From Takakia lepidozioides (Eukaryota; Streptophyta; Takakiopsida; Takakiales; Takakiaceae): 64,000 nt of DNA. Location: the NCBI GenBank assembly GCA_030704615.1, contig CM060732.1, positions 68,491,053 to 68,555,052 on the forward strand. The letters run 5' to 3'. Each line of letters starts with the position of its first letter. Position 1 is the stretch's first letter. Made by a program: the position numbers and the translations under genes. This document shows positions 46,037 to 56,107 of the stretch, one piece after another. The notes beneath the pieces are model-generated. The model had not been told where the DNA came from. It did no database searches and was given only the letters and a program-made list of their open reading frames with translations.

Positions 46037-47955
46037 ATGGCAGGGTTGAATCAGGCACTGTGGTTTGTTGGACATCAGACTGGTTGTAGGGGTTGCACCT
46101 TCACCGTGACCACGTCATTGGCAAGAGGGCACAGAGAGGGAGACAACAAGATTTTTTCTGGCTCTGAGGGGGATTTGAGGGCATTGTGTAAAGGTGGACG
46201 GTTGAAAGAGGCACTCCACATATTGAGTCAACGAGGCATTCAGGCAGACTCCAATACTTACGTCTGCCTCTTGCAGGGTTGCATCAACAGGAAAGCCCTG
46301 GTGCAGGGAAGGCAGGTGCATGCCCACATTAAACAAAGTGGATTGAAGCCAGACAGCTTTCTATTCAATGTTATTATCAACATGTATGCTAAATGTGGGA
46401 GCGTAAAGGATGCACGTCAAGTGTTCGATCATATGGTGAAACGAGATGTGGTATCATGGAATTCAATGATAGCAGGATATGCCCGGCATGGCCCTGGTGA
46501 AGAGGCTTTCAATATCTATGGGCGAATGCAACGGGAAGGGGTGGCACCCAACAGAGTCACGTTCATTTGTGTTCTGAATGTCTGTGCGAGCCTAGGAACC
46601 CTGGAAAAGGGTAAGGAGGTCCATGCTGACATCAGGAAGAGTGGAATCGCACCAGACATCATTCTAGAGAACGCCCTTGTTGACATGTATGCTAAATGCG
46701 GAGGCATAGAGGACGCCCATCAAGTGTTTGACCATATGGCTAAACACGATGTGGTTTCATGGACTTCGATGATTACAGGGTATGCCCAGCATGGCCCCAT
46801 TGAAGAGTCTTTCAAAATCTATACACAGATGCAACTGGAAGGTGTAACACCCAACACCATCACATTCACTTGCATTCTCAACACGTGTGCCAGCCTTGGA
46901 GCCCTGGGAAAGGGCAAGCAGGTCCATGCTGACATCAACAAATGGGGAATCAGGACAGATATCATTCTGGACAATACCCTTGTGGACATGTACGCCAAAT
47001 GTGGGAGTATTGAGGATGCACGTCAAGTGTTCGACGGTATGGCTAATCGAGATGTCATCACATGGACTGCAATGATTGCAGGATATGCCCAGCATGGGCA
47101 CGGTAAGGAAGCCCTCCAACTGTTTGAACTATTGCCAAAGGAAGGCTTGAAGCCAGACTTTACCTCCTTCACATCTGTTCTCTCTGCATGCAGCCATGCA
47201 GGCCTAGTGGATGAAGGTCATCACTACTTTGATTCAATGAGTCAATGTCATGGTCTGATACCCACAATGGAGCATGTTGGCTGCATGGTGGACCTCCTTG
47301 GCCGTGCAGGGTGTCTGCATGAGGCAGAGAACTTCATTAAAAAACTGCCAATTCAACCTGGTGTAGTGGTGTGGAAGGCCTTGCTAGGTGCCTGCAAAAT
47401 TCATGATGATGTGGAGCTAGCAGAACGTGCTGCAAAATGCATTCTTGAGCTGGAGCCACTGGAGTCTGCAGCTTTTGAGCTGCTATCCAACATTCATACT
47501 GCTTGGGCAGGTGGGATGATAAAGCGAAGGTGAGTGGAGGACACAGGTGTGACAAAGGAGGCAGGGTACAGCTGCAATGAAGTGGATAATCGAGTGCGTA
47601 TGTTGCTGATAGGAGACAAATGAAGATGAGTTGAGGAGATTGACTGGGCAGATGTAGAAGGCAGGGTATGGGCCTGACACAAAATTTGTATTGCATGATG
47701 TGAAGGAGCACAAGGAGTTTCCTCTTTGCTAGCACAGTGAGAGGCTTGCCATGGCTTTTGGACTCATCGGTATACCCACTGGGACACCTACCTATCTGCA
47801 TTGTCAAGAACCTTGAAGTGTGTGGTGACAGCCACACTAGTACGAAGTTCATCCCAAAGATTGCTGGCCTAGCCATGGTTGTGTGGGATGCCAGTCAAAA
47901 TCACCAATTCCAAGATGGGGTTTGTTTGCGCGGGGACTACTGGCGAACACTGTAG
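46037..47955 (+). pseudogene. PLS-class PPR gene with decayed E/DYW end
   Basis: ATG at 46037. The open part (to 47533, 498 codons) contains about ten pentatricopeptide repeats, with typical lines such as ALVDMYAKCGGIEDAHQVFD, DVVSWTSMITGYAQHG and SFTSVLSACSHAGLVDEG. It also has the E-motif start (VVWKALLGACKIHDDVELAE). PPR tracts bind organellar RNA; DYW domains deaminate C to U. After AWAGGMIKRR the frame breaks. Remnants of the DYW domain follow: HSERLAMAFGLI just after a TAG, VCGDSHTSTKFI with a zinc cysteine replaced by Ser, and GDYW at about 47940 without its terminal stop. Editing is therefore lost; RNA binding could remain. Confidence 0.85.
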
Positions 47956-48940
47956 AAATGTATATAATTCATCACTACATACTCAATTAAATTGGTCATT
48001 TAAACATGCTGACCATGTGCTAGGGATGTGTTTTGAAAAGACAATGGCAAACTCATTGCAGTCCTGCAATGAAGAGATAGAGATACCAATGTAGTTCTGG
48101 TATTGGTTTCATACTGCGGTATCAACCATCAATATAAGCAATGGTAGTTAACTACCCTACTAGGCTGTTCCATGAACGGAAAATACCAGGGGATTATTGA
48201 GGGTATACTCTACAAGACAATTTTGACCAGGAACAGTACCCTACTGCATATGGACGTGTGTTCCAAATACCAGAGTTTTAAAGCTTTCCAAGCAAGGAGA
48301 GCTGGGAGGAACGGGGTGGAGGGCGTGGCCATCAGCATTGAGGGAGTGTGAGGGATTGTAGGACCGCATGCAGTTTAGAGGATCGACCTGGAGGTTGTAG
48401 GAGGGCAGGCTTATTAGCAGCTTTTCAAGAGTTGAAGAAGGGAGGGAGATGAGGGATTGTGGGCCCGCTTACAAGCATAGAGAGGAAGAGAGGGTTGGGT
48501 ACTGGGCCCGCCTGCTGGAGCTTCAATGTCCCGCCGTCTGCTCCAGCTTAAGCATTTGCAGCTACAGTGCCAAGGAAGGAAGGATTGCAACTCACTCAAC
48601 TCACATACGACACATCGATATTCTTGAAAACGGGTACCCAATAGCTAGCTATACGTCCGCACACACGGAAGGATTATCAGGGTTTCTATGGACAGAAATC
48701 TAAACAGAAAGCACGGCTGCAAATAGTAAAAGGGAAGTGGATGGCTAGCAAAGAAGGTTCAAGTACCAGAATAGCAAGAGCAAAGAGCGAGGCTTTTGAT
48801 AGCACAGAAATGATACCATCAATAGTCGGGCTCATGGGTATTCTCAGAGGCCGAGCCTTCCTTTCCCTGGGCAAGCTTCCTTAAGGGTTACCTAGGATCA
48901 CAAAAGACAATTGGAGAGGTTTTGTCACCGAAACCACCTC
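47956..48940. other. intergenic, no supported gene
   Basis: Non-coding by inspection. Confidence 0.4.
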
Positions 48941-48949
48941 GGCAATATG

Positions 48950-49977
48950 GAGTAGGAGATCTGGAGCAGGCTCCCTTTCGATTTAGTGATGGTAGTGTTG
49001 GCCTGTTTGCCATATCGCAGTCTTGTCCGCTTTAAGTCGGTTTGCAAGTTGTGGAATTCCCTCCCATCTACTGCCAGTTAACAACTCTGTCAGCAGCTCC
49101 CTCTTCACGAAGAATCCTTTGTCTTGTCCTTTCACACATTCTCAAGGCAGGATGTTTACATGTTGTATTCCCCCATAACTCAACGATGGCACAAGATCGG
49201 CCACAAATCTTCCAAGGCCCCTCCAATGGGCAGTGTTCGTGCTGCAGCTGGAGGCTTCTTTTGCATAGCGCACGAGGTCGATGATGACATATCATGCAGT
49301 GTGTACAATCCTCTGTTGAACACTTGCAGACAATTGCCCGCCCTGCCTCGCACTACAACAGTAGCTCTCACCGTGGAAAGAGTAAATATGATTGTGGATC
49401 GATGCACCAACAGCTACAAGCTCATTGTGATGTCACTCGAGGATCATCTCGAGGATCCCCACGGTTGGAGAACCCACTCAATTTGCCAGTGTTGGACCGA
49501 GACTGGAGAGATGGACACAAAACTTGGTGTTGTTTGGTACTGTGCAGGAAGTGTGATATGTGGCCCTACTCTCTTTGCTTTATTTTATGGACGACGTTAT
49601 GAAAACGCTTTCATGGCAAGTTGTGACATTGGCAGCGGTGTGAGGACTAGAGATACCTACTACACAGTTGCCTGCTTATGGTGAACGTGATTGCATTCAA
49701 GATGGTCCATTCCCATTCCTTGTAGAGAGTGGCGGGCGCCTCTTGCTTGTTGGGGCTCTTGAACCTGTTGGCTTCTCTATCATATGTGTGGGAGTTGAAA
49801 GTTTCTACAACGACTGCAGAGTGGCTGGAGATTGCAAGAACTAGTTTTCCCACAAACACCTGGAGAATGGAAGTAGTGAGCCATGACAATCTCATATTCT
49901 TGGGGCGCAGAGCAAGTGCAAGACAAGTAGTTGTGATGTATGACATGAAGCAACACAAATGGACATCCGGCTTTTGA
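48950..49977 (+). pseudogene. F-box protein gene, broken
   Basis: An F-box is readable at 48962-49078 (RLPFDLVMVVLACLPYRSLV, RFKSVCKLWNSL). The same frame continues after a TAA at 49079 into a kelch-like associated region (YSPITQRWHKIG; GFFCIAHEVDD; YNPLLNTCRQLPALP; NSYKLIVMSLED). Frame changes near 49675 and 49845 lead to GRLLLVGALEPVGFSIICVG and DNLIFLGRRASARQVVVMYD. F-box proteins hand substrates to SCF ubiquitin ligases. One nonsense codon and two frame changes make this a pseudogene. Confidence 0.8.
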
Positions 49978-50399
49978 ACTGCGGAATAATGGCAGATATT
50001 TGGTTAGTGGTGTTCTTAGTTTAGGTGCACAAGTCTAGACAGGTTTTTGGCAGGCTTGCCGTGGGTAGGAACTTAGTAGGGAAAGGGTGTCTTGGAATGT
50101 TGTACCTATACTCTCCACTAACAAGCCTAAAACAGCAGCGATAAGAGTAAGGGGCATGACGGAGCACAACACACCAATCGGCGCCTTGACACCATGAAAG
50201 GTCCTTTGGACCACATTTTCTCTGTTGACTTGAACATGAAGCATAGTCTCAGTCCCTCTACAAGAGAGCCAACAAACCAATTAGCCGGGCCGATACTCTC
50301 CATTGCCACTATGTATCGTAAAGGAGCCAAATTGTTACCTTTGACGAATTGTTGCAATTTGTTGGCCTTTGTCATGGTTTTAGTCATGGTTATCTAGAA

Positions 50400-50800
50400 T
50401 TACCTACTTACTAGGACATTTTAGATATTTATATTTATATTTTGTGTGTTGGGACTTCATTTGGTCTCACATGCCAAGTGAGGTGTCGAGCCTCACTTGA
50501 GACATGGAGATAGGTTTTCCCCTTGTGAGTGTTGAGGAGGCTCATCTTCTTGTAGTTGAGCCTCCATGAGCTTCTCTTACCTCCATAGCTCTAGGTATTG
50601 AAAGGGAGTAGGGTGGATTCCTTTAGCAAAGGTGCCCTTGGCTTGACGTTTATGTGATAGGGTGGATTTCACTTGGAAGGACTAGGGCTTGTTCTTCATG
50701 TGATTGCTTCATGCTTTGAGAGCTTTCATTGTCTTCTACTTCTCTCATTTCTCATCTCTTATCACTACAAGAAGATCACCTTATGCTTGTGAGTGCGGAG
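50400..50800 (+). repeat. LTR-like region of gypsy family 2
   Basis: Contains TATTTATATTTATA, inverted GAGGCTCATCTTCTTGTAG-TTGAGCCTC, and GGTGCCCTTGGCTTGAC, in the same order as similar words at 26440-26690. Exact ends were not found. Confidence 0.5.
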
Positions 50801-52074
50801 CGTAAGGATTAGTTTTGCACTTGTATTTTAAAGAGGTTGAGAGCTAGGAGAATTTAGCTCTTGTATCACAAGGCTTGCAAGGGGTTGCAAGGAAAGGTGC
50901 TCGAGTATTGCATGCACCAAGGAGTTGGAGAGCTTGAGAAGAAAGCTCTTGAGTCACAAGATTTTACAAGGATTGTAAGGAGGAAGTCTTGTGAGTGTGG
51001 AAGCATGGATTCTAGGGTTTGAGAATCCTTTGTATGCATTATGGAGTCGATGGTGTGCGTCATGGCTTGTGGAGAGTGACTAAAGGCTTGTTAGTGCTCA
51101 TTTCACTATCAAGCTAGGGTTAAGCAAGTTCAAAGTGTGGATGTTGTGGAAGAGAAGCCAAGGAGCTATATATGCTTGGGCTTGAAGACAACAAGGGCAA
51201 GCACTTAGAGAGCACTAAGAAGCTCAAGAGGTTTTGAAAAGGAGCATGTGAAGAAATCTTCCGATCATGGTGGTGTGGAGCCAAGCTTAGGGTGCCATTG
51301 GAAGGGCTTGGAGAACATGTGACGGGAAATCCTTGAAGGGAAATCATCATTCAATGTATGCATAGCTTTACCCTAACTATGTAATGTGACAAGAGGGGGA
51401 GACAATACTTGGCTATTCATGCTCTTGGTAGTGCGAGCTTTGTGGTGGATAGTTGACCAAGCAAGTGGTGCATGTGTGGAGCATGCTCGCTTGAGTTTGT
51501 AAGTTCAAGTTTGAGAAGGGGAGCTCTTGAACTAGCAAGAGATGAAGGCCTTTGAGATCCATTTGTGTGTGAAGTGGAGAGGTGTTGATTCATGTTATGA
51601 TGAAGGAGAGCAACACATAGGCCAAGAGGTCATGAAACATGCATTCAAATGACCACGGGGAACACATGGATGATGGATTGGTGCAAGATCCCAAATGAGG
51701 CATATGGCGTGAGAGTGGGATCCAAGGCGGATTGCTTGGGAGCATTATTGTAAGTGACAAGCATTGCTCCTACACATTGAGATAATTTGTGTTGATTTGG
51801 AGCAATTGTCAAGTGATGAGGAGACAAATGCATGATTGCTCAGCAATGGAGATATGGTAGTTTGCAATCAAATCCCAAGGACTAGAAGGGGGATTGATTT
51901 GGTGGACAATGACTTGCAAGTTGAGTTGGACCACTCTTGGTTGCACATTGGGGTGGAAGAGAGCAAGAAGATGTCTCTTATGACCACCTAGAGACCATAT
52001 TTTTGCTTGAGTAGAAGCATAGAAGTCAAGGACTTGCATTCTAGCTCTTCATTACAAACCCTAGTAGTGTATGC

Positions 52075-52290
52075 TCAGACTATACCTCTGTTAGTATACC
52101 AAACAGGAGCTTGTCCATTTTACTATACCTATGTTGAGGTATCACCATATGTGGACCCTAATCAGCTCAGACTATACCTCTGTTAGTATACCAAACAGAA
52201 CCCTCATTTTCAGACTATACCTCTGTAAAGGTATCATCAACATAAGGGACCCTAGCAACCTCAGACTATACCTCTGTTAAGGTATCAACA
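52075..52290 (+). repeat. four copies of CAGACTATACCTCTGTTA in the leader
   Basis: Copies start at about 52076, 52168, 52211 and 52262, each followed by G(T)ATA/TC, so each can form a small hairpin (TATACC...GGTATC or GTATACC). Confidence 0.85.
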
Positions 52291-52317
52291 GTGAAAAGAC
52301 TTAGTGAAATTTAAGGG

Positions 52318-52440
52318 CCTTTGGAGGATTGTTTGGAAGATATTTGAGGGCCCTTGGAGGAGTATTTGGAGGATCTTTGGGGTCCTTGGAGGAGTGTTTG
52401 GAGGATCTTTGGGGTCCTTGGAGGACCCTTCGAGGAGCTT
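52318..52440 (+). repeat. GAGGATCTTTGGGGTCCTTGGA tandem repeat
   Basis: A unit of about 32-37 bp (TTGGAGGATCTTTGGGGTCCTTGGAGGAGTGTT) is repeated about three times with variants. It adjoins the hairpin repeats at 52075-52290. Confidence 0.8.
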
Positions 52441-53056
52441 TGGTGGACAATGTTGAAGAGCTCTTGAAGGATTGATTGAGGGATATTGAAGGATACTTGC
52501 CACGGCCATACAAGCGAGTGGATAGAGACAGGAGGGAGAGTGGTGGATGAGAGCATTCTGGGGTTAGGAATTGCTTTAGTTTCTCTTCTCCATAGTTTTT
52601 CACCCTCTCTGTAGGCCAAAACCTTTCCGTAGGTGGAGGCAAGAGTCAGTCCGGGTTTGGGCTGGGGTGTCCTTGCAGGAGCGACACTGTGGAGTGTTTT
52701 TGGTGTGGGGGAGTTGCTGTCTTGATTTTCTTGTGTTTGGATCCCCTCCACACCTGCATGCTTGACTGTGCGCCATGTTAGCTTTGTGTGGGCGCTTGTT
52801 TTCATAGGAGGTTGGTCCGGATTTGATCACCGGCCAATCCTAGAGTATGCTATCGGTGATGAGGCTGGAGTGATGACCAGCAAGACCACCAGTGTTTCTT
52901 CTATGGTGAGACTGGGTTGATGACTAGCCAACCATAGGAGTTCTTGCGGTGGATGCAGGTGCAGGTGCCCTGAGCCATTGGGATATGACCCTTAAACTGC
53001 AACAGGTGCCCACCCGTGTCACTATTAGAATTAGTACTAGAGCCTTATAGTGTCAC

Positions 53057-54490
53057 GTGGGGGAGGTGCACATTGTGAGTGTCATCACGGAGTTACCCAG
53101 GGGTTCTGAGGGGAGTACGGCTACAGGCAGTAGCAGTGAGAGTGGGTTCACCAGACGAGGTGTTCGTTTCAGACCACCTTCACCTCCACCCTCAACTAGT
53201 GCAGAGTCAGACACAGACTCAGAGGCTTCATCAACAGGTGTGCAGTTTTATTCGCCATTGTTGTGGGACGACATGGAGGAGATGTATGGAGCTACCAAGG
53301 GGCCTCGTACGTACTCTGGAGCTGTGGGCACAATCGAGTTGGATGACTTTATCCAGGAGTTCGACAGCTGGTGTGATTTGCAGCAGATGCGCAATCCACA
53401 GCTATTCACCCCATTCATGGCGTGGAAGGGACTGTTCCAGCATTTGGAAGGCCCGCCTATGGACGATTACCACGATTTCAGGCGAGGACATGAAGCAGAG
53501 ATTGAGGAGTGGAGGACGTATTGGTCACCTGACTACGTCTCCATTACTCGAGGCACGACGCGACCAGTAGCTGCATCAGTACCAATATCTCCCACTGCCA
53601 GCACTAGTAGTGGAACAAGTGGTGCCGGTACTTCTGCAGGTGGTACCAGTTCAAAAGGTGCTACTACTCCTCCTGCCACGACTACAACACATGTGCCTAG
53701 ATTCAACCCGGTGATGGAGTTCTTCCAGGAGTTGCGGAGGAACTACCAAGGTGTACGGACTGAGAAGCTGCGAAGTTTGCAAGACTTCCAGCGCAAACCC
53801 AGTGAGAGCTTGCGAGAGGCGTACACTCGTATGAGGCGCTTGATAAGTGTGACCTAAGGGGTTACTGAAGCTCATGCAATCCAGTTTTGGTATGGAATTC
53901 TGGACAAGGAGCTCAGGAGAAGGGTGCGAGATGCAACCCTGTTACAAGCAGCCCAACCCACATAAGCAGATGTGTTTCTGCTGGCTGAGCGGATTGAGCT
54001 CAACATGGTGGAGGAGCGAGTTGTTACCATTGGATTTGGCAAGGACATGCCTGCACGAGGTGTAGCTGCCAGCCCACAGGCACAAGGGACTGCCCAACAG
54101 CGTGGTCAGGGGGGCAAGGTTTCCCAACCCAAGTTCCATGGAGCTTACAGGGGACCTCAGGTGCAGAAGCCCGTGGCATCTTTTGCAGACCAACAACAAT
54201 CAGGGGTGATATGTTGGACATGTGGAGGACCCCATGTCAAGAAAGATTGCCCAGAGAGTGGCAAAAGGCCGGCACAAGCATAGCCTACACAATTGTCATG
54301 TGGGCATTGTGGCAAGTATGGGCATGGAAATGCCTGGTGTTATGACTTGCATCCTGAGTTGCGCCCAGGCCAGTTCCAAGGGAACACTGGTGGCCGGGGG
54401 CGAGGTGGACCAGCCCAAAGAGGACGAGGTGGCCGGGCACGAGGCGCAGGCCAAGGGCAAGCTCAACATGGCCAAGGACGCGGAGGTTAG
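53057..54490 (+). CDS. gypsy family 2 gag, with in-frame stops
   Basis: The frame opens at 53057. An acidic/serine N-terminus leads to a capsid-like region (IELDDFIQEFDSWCDLQQ; PFMAWKGLFQHLEGPP; VMEFFQELRRNYQG; EKLRSLQDFQRKPSESLREA). Past a TAA at 53855 the same reading continues (FWYGILDKELRRRVRDAT). Two zinc knuckles follow, CWTCGGPHVKKDC and CGHCGKYGHGNAWC, then a Gly/Arg-rich stretch. At least three further TAG codons interrupt it. It forms particles and binds RNA (family knowledge). Confidence 0.85.
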
Positions 54491-54505
54491 GGTGTTGACC
54501 AAGGC

Positions 54506-55603
54506 ATGGCCAACCGGCTCCAGCAGCTAGAGCAGAGGCTTGCTACCATGGCTACAGCTCAGGTGGTACCAGCTCCCAGGCGGGATGGTCCACCTCTTGC
54601 TCCTGAGGGAGGAGATATGGGAGGCATGGGATTCATGTGCGGAGCAGCACTACCACTAGTGCAAGTGGAGTCTGCTGCAGCCGTGACTCGAGGACCAGCA
54701 CGAGTTTCTGAGCCACGAGGTGCAGAGGTGGAATTGGATCCACAGCGTGGGGAGGCAAGCCGTCAGGCGAGGCTTCCTCAGTCATTCACATTGGCGGAGA
54801 CAGTGTCGACGCCATCCATGACACCTAGTTCTCGCCCGACTGTTACCGAGGCGGAGGTTACTATGCCATTGGGGAGAGCTACACGTCCAACACTGAACCT
54901 ACTACCAAGGCTAGTGCAAGCCGGTGTGTTATTGGGGGCAGCCACCTTTGTGTGTCAAGCCCCACTATTCTCGGCAACCATGATTGCGACACCGGGGGTA
55001 AGATCAGCTGCAGTGTTCAGACTAGCAGCAACACTATGTGAGAGTGGGGAGATCACTTCATCTTCTGCGGAGTTATTGGAAGGTGTAGTGGCAGAGGGAT
55101 CCTCGGATTTGAGGGTCAAGACTGCCACGACTGCGCCATGGCAAGCTGCAGCTGCCAGGTTGACGGAGCTGCCAGCTAGGCTAGCCTTTGAGCGCGCCAT
55201 GGTGACACCTGGAGTTGTCTTGTTAGACAACCAGGGAGGCATTTTCACTTTGAGTGGACCGGCAGGCAAGAAGTACCGGCCACTGCGGGTCTTGTTGGAC
55301 TCAGGAGCTCAACCACTGATGTTGGGCAGAGCTGCTATTGCAGGTTTGGGCCTCATGGAGGCGGATATGGAGCCTTGTCCTTTCCAGATACAGACATCCC
55401 TGGGAGGATCAGAGCAGGCTCGGGGCATGACACGGCGTGAGTTGGCCATTGGACTACAACCAGATCATCATGTAGATGGCTTAGTGATGCGAGCCAAGGC
55501 CATTGTGACAGACACGGTCTTTTACGATGTCCTTGTTGGTGGGGGCAGTGTTATATCCCATGGGCTTCACCCTAGACTTTTGGGAGGAGTCAGCATCCTA
55601 TAG
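54506..55603 (+). CDS. gypsy family 2 protease region
   Basis: A 365-codon frame. The retropepsin active site LLDSGAQPLMLGRAAI lies near residue 270 and FYDVLVGGGSVIS forms the flap-to-end part. The long N-terminal part is low in recognisable features. It processes the polyprotein. Confidence 0.8.
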   Translation: MANRLQQLEQRLATMATAQVVPAPRRDGPPLAPEGGDMGGMGFMCGAALPLVQVESAAAVTRGPARVSEPRGAEVELDPQRGEASRQARLPQSFTLAETVSTPSMTPSSRPTVTEAEVTMPLGRATRPTLNLLPRLVQAGVLLGAATFVCQAPLFSATMIATPGVRSAAVFRLAATLCESGEITSSSAELLEGVVAEGSSDLRVKTATTAPWQAAAARLTELPARLAFERAMVTPGVVLLDNQGGIFTLSGPAGKKYRPLRVLLDSGAQPLMLGRAAIAGLGLMEADMEPCPFQIQTSLGGSEQARGMTRRELAIGLQPDHHVDGLVMRAKAIVTDTVFYDVLVGGGSVISHGLHPRLLGGVSIL

Positions 55604-55646
55604 GCCTGGATGACAGTCAGGGGATGGTCGTCGTGCACAGCTCACT

Positions 55647-56107
55647 GTGACATTCATTGGGGGGATTGCGGCTGCCCAGCGGGGCAAGATGCCAACACTA
55701 GCCGCCTTTACAGCTGCAGTTAGTTGGCCTGGAGAGTTGCTGGAAGGCAATGCCCATGCAGATGAGGTGCCATCTCCAGCAGAGCAGGATGATATGCATG
55801 GTACGGCAGAGTTGCGTGCCATGGTTGTTCACACTCCATTATGGGGTACGAGCAAGGATTTGCAGCAGGCTGCTGATGGACGGGTACAACAAGCCTGGGT
55901 AGAGGCCTTCGTACCATCAGGAGAAGAGGAGAGTGCGGTGATTGCACCAGGACCACCTCAGTTGTTGCCATTAGACACAACACCTCTTATGTGGCAGTGC
56001 CCGGATGAAGGCATATGCCTTCTGGACTTGTTTGGCGGGATCAGCACTGGATTGGCTGCAGTACTGCAGGCAGGTGTACGAGTTCGACGTTACCTGTATG
56101 TAGAGGA
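55647..56107 (+). CDS. DNMT3-like cytosine methyltransferase start, truncated, inside gypsy family 2
   Basis: After about 120 residues of linker the frame reads CLLDLFGGISTGLAAVLQAG, then VRVRRYLYVEE. This matches motif I (SAM-binding FxGxxTG) and motif II (RY..SE-like) of DNMT3/DRM-type C5-cytosine methyltransferases. The next bases belong to gypsy family 1, so motif IV (PC) and all later motifs are absent here. It lies just after the protease and in the element's reading direction. Cytosine methyltransferases captured by retrotransposons are reported for some eukaryotes; the DNMT3-like label here is by motif only. Confidence 0.65.

Larger units (their letters stand above)
50400..56107 (+). 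mobile_element. Ty3/gypsy family 2 (5' half, with DNMT3-like start)
   Basis: In order: an LTR-like region (about 50400-50800), a 2.2-kb repeat-rich leader, gag with two zinc knuckles, protease, and the first motifs of a C5-cytosine methyltransferase. At about 56107 the sequence switches to gypsy family 1. LTR similarity to 26401-26755, and the complementary gene content, suggest that this and 22848-26842 come from one lineage, but no overlapping coding segment proves it. Confidence 0.75.

Noticed and set aside
55968-56107. Host DNA methyltransferase gene
   Set aside because: Only the first two motifs are present, directly after a retroviral-type protease and in the element's direction, then cut by another gypsy.
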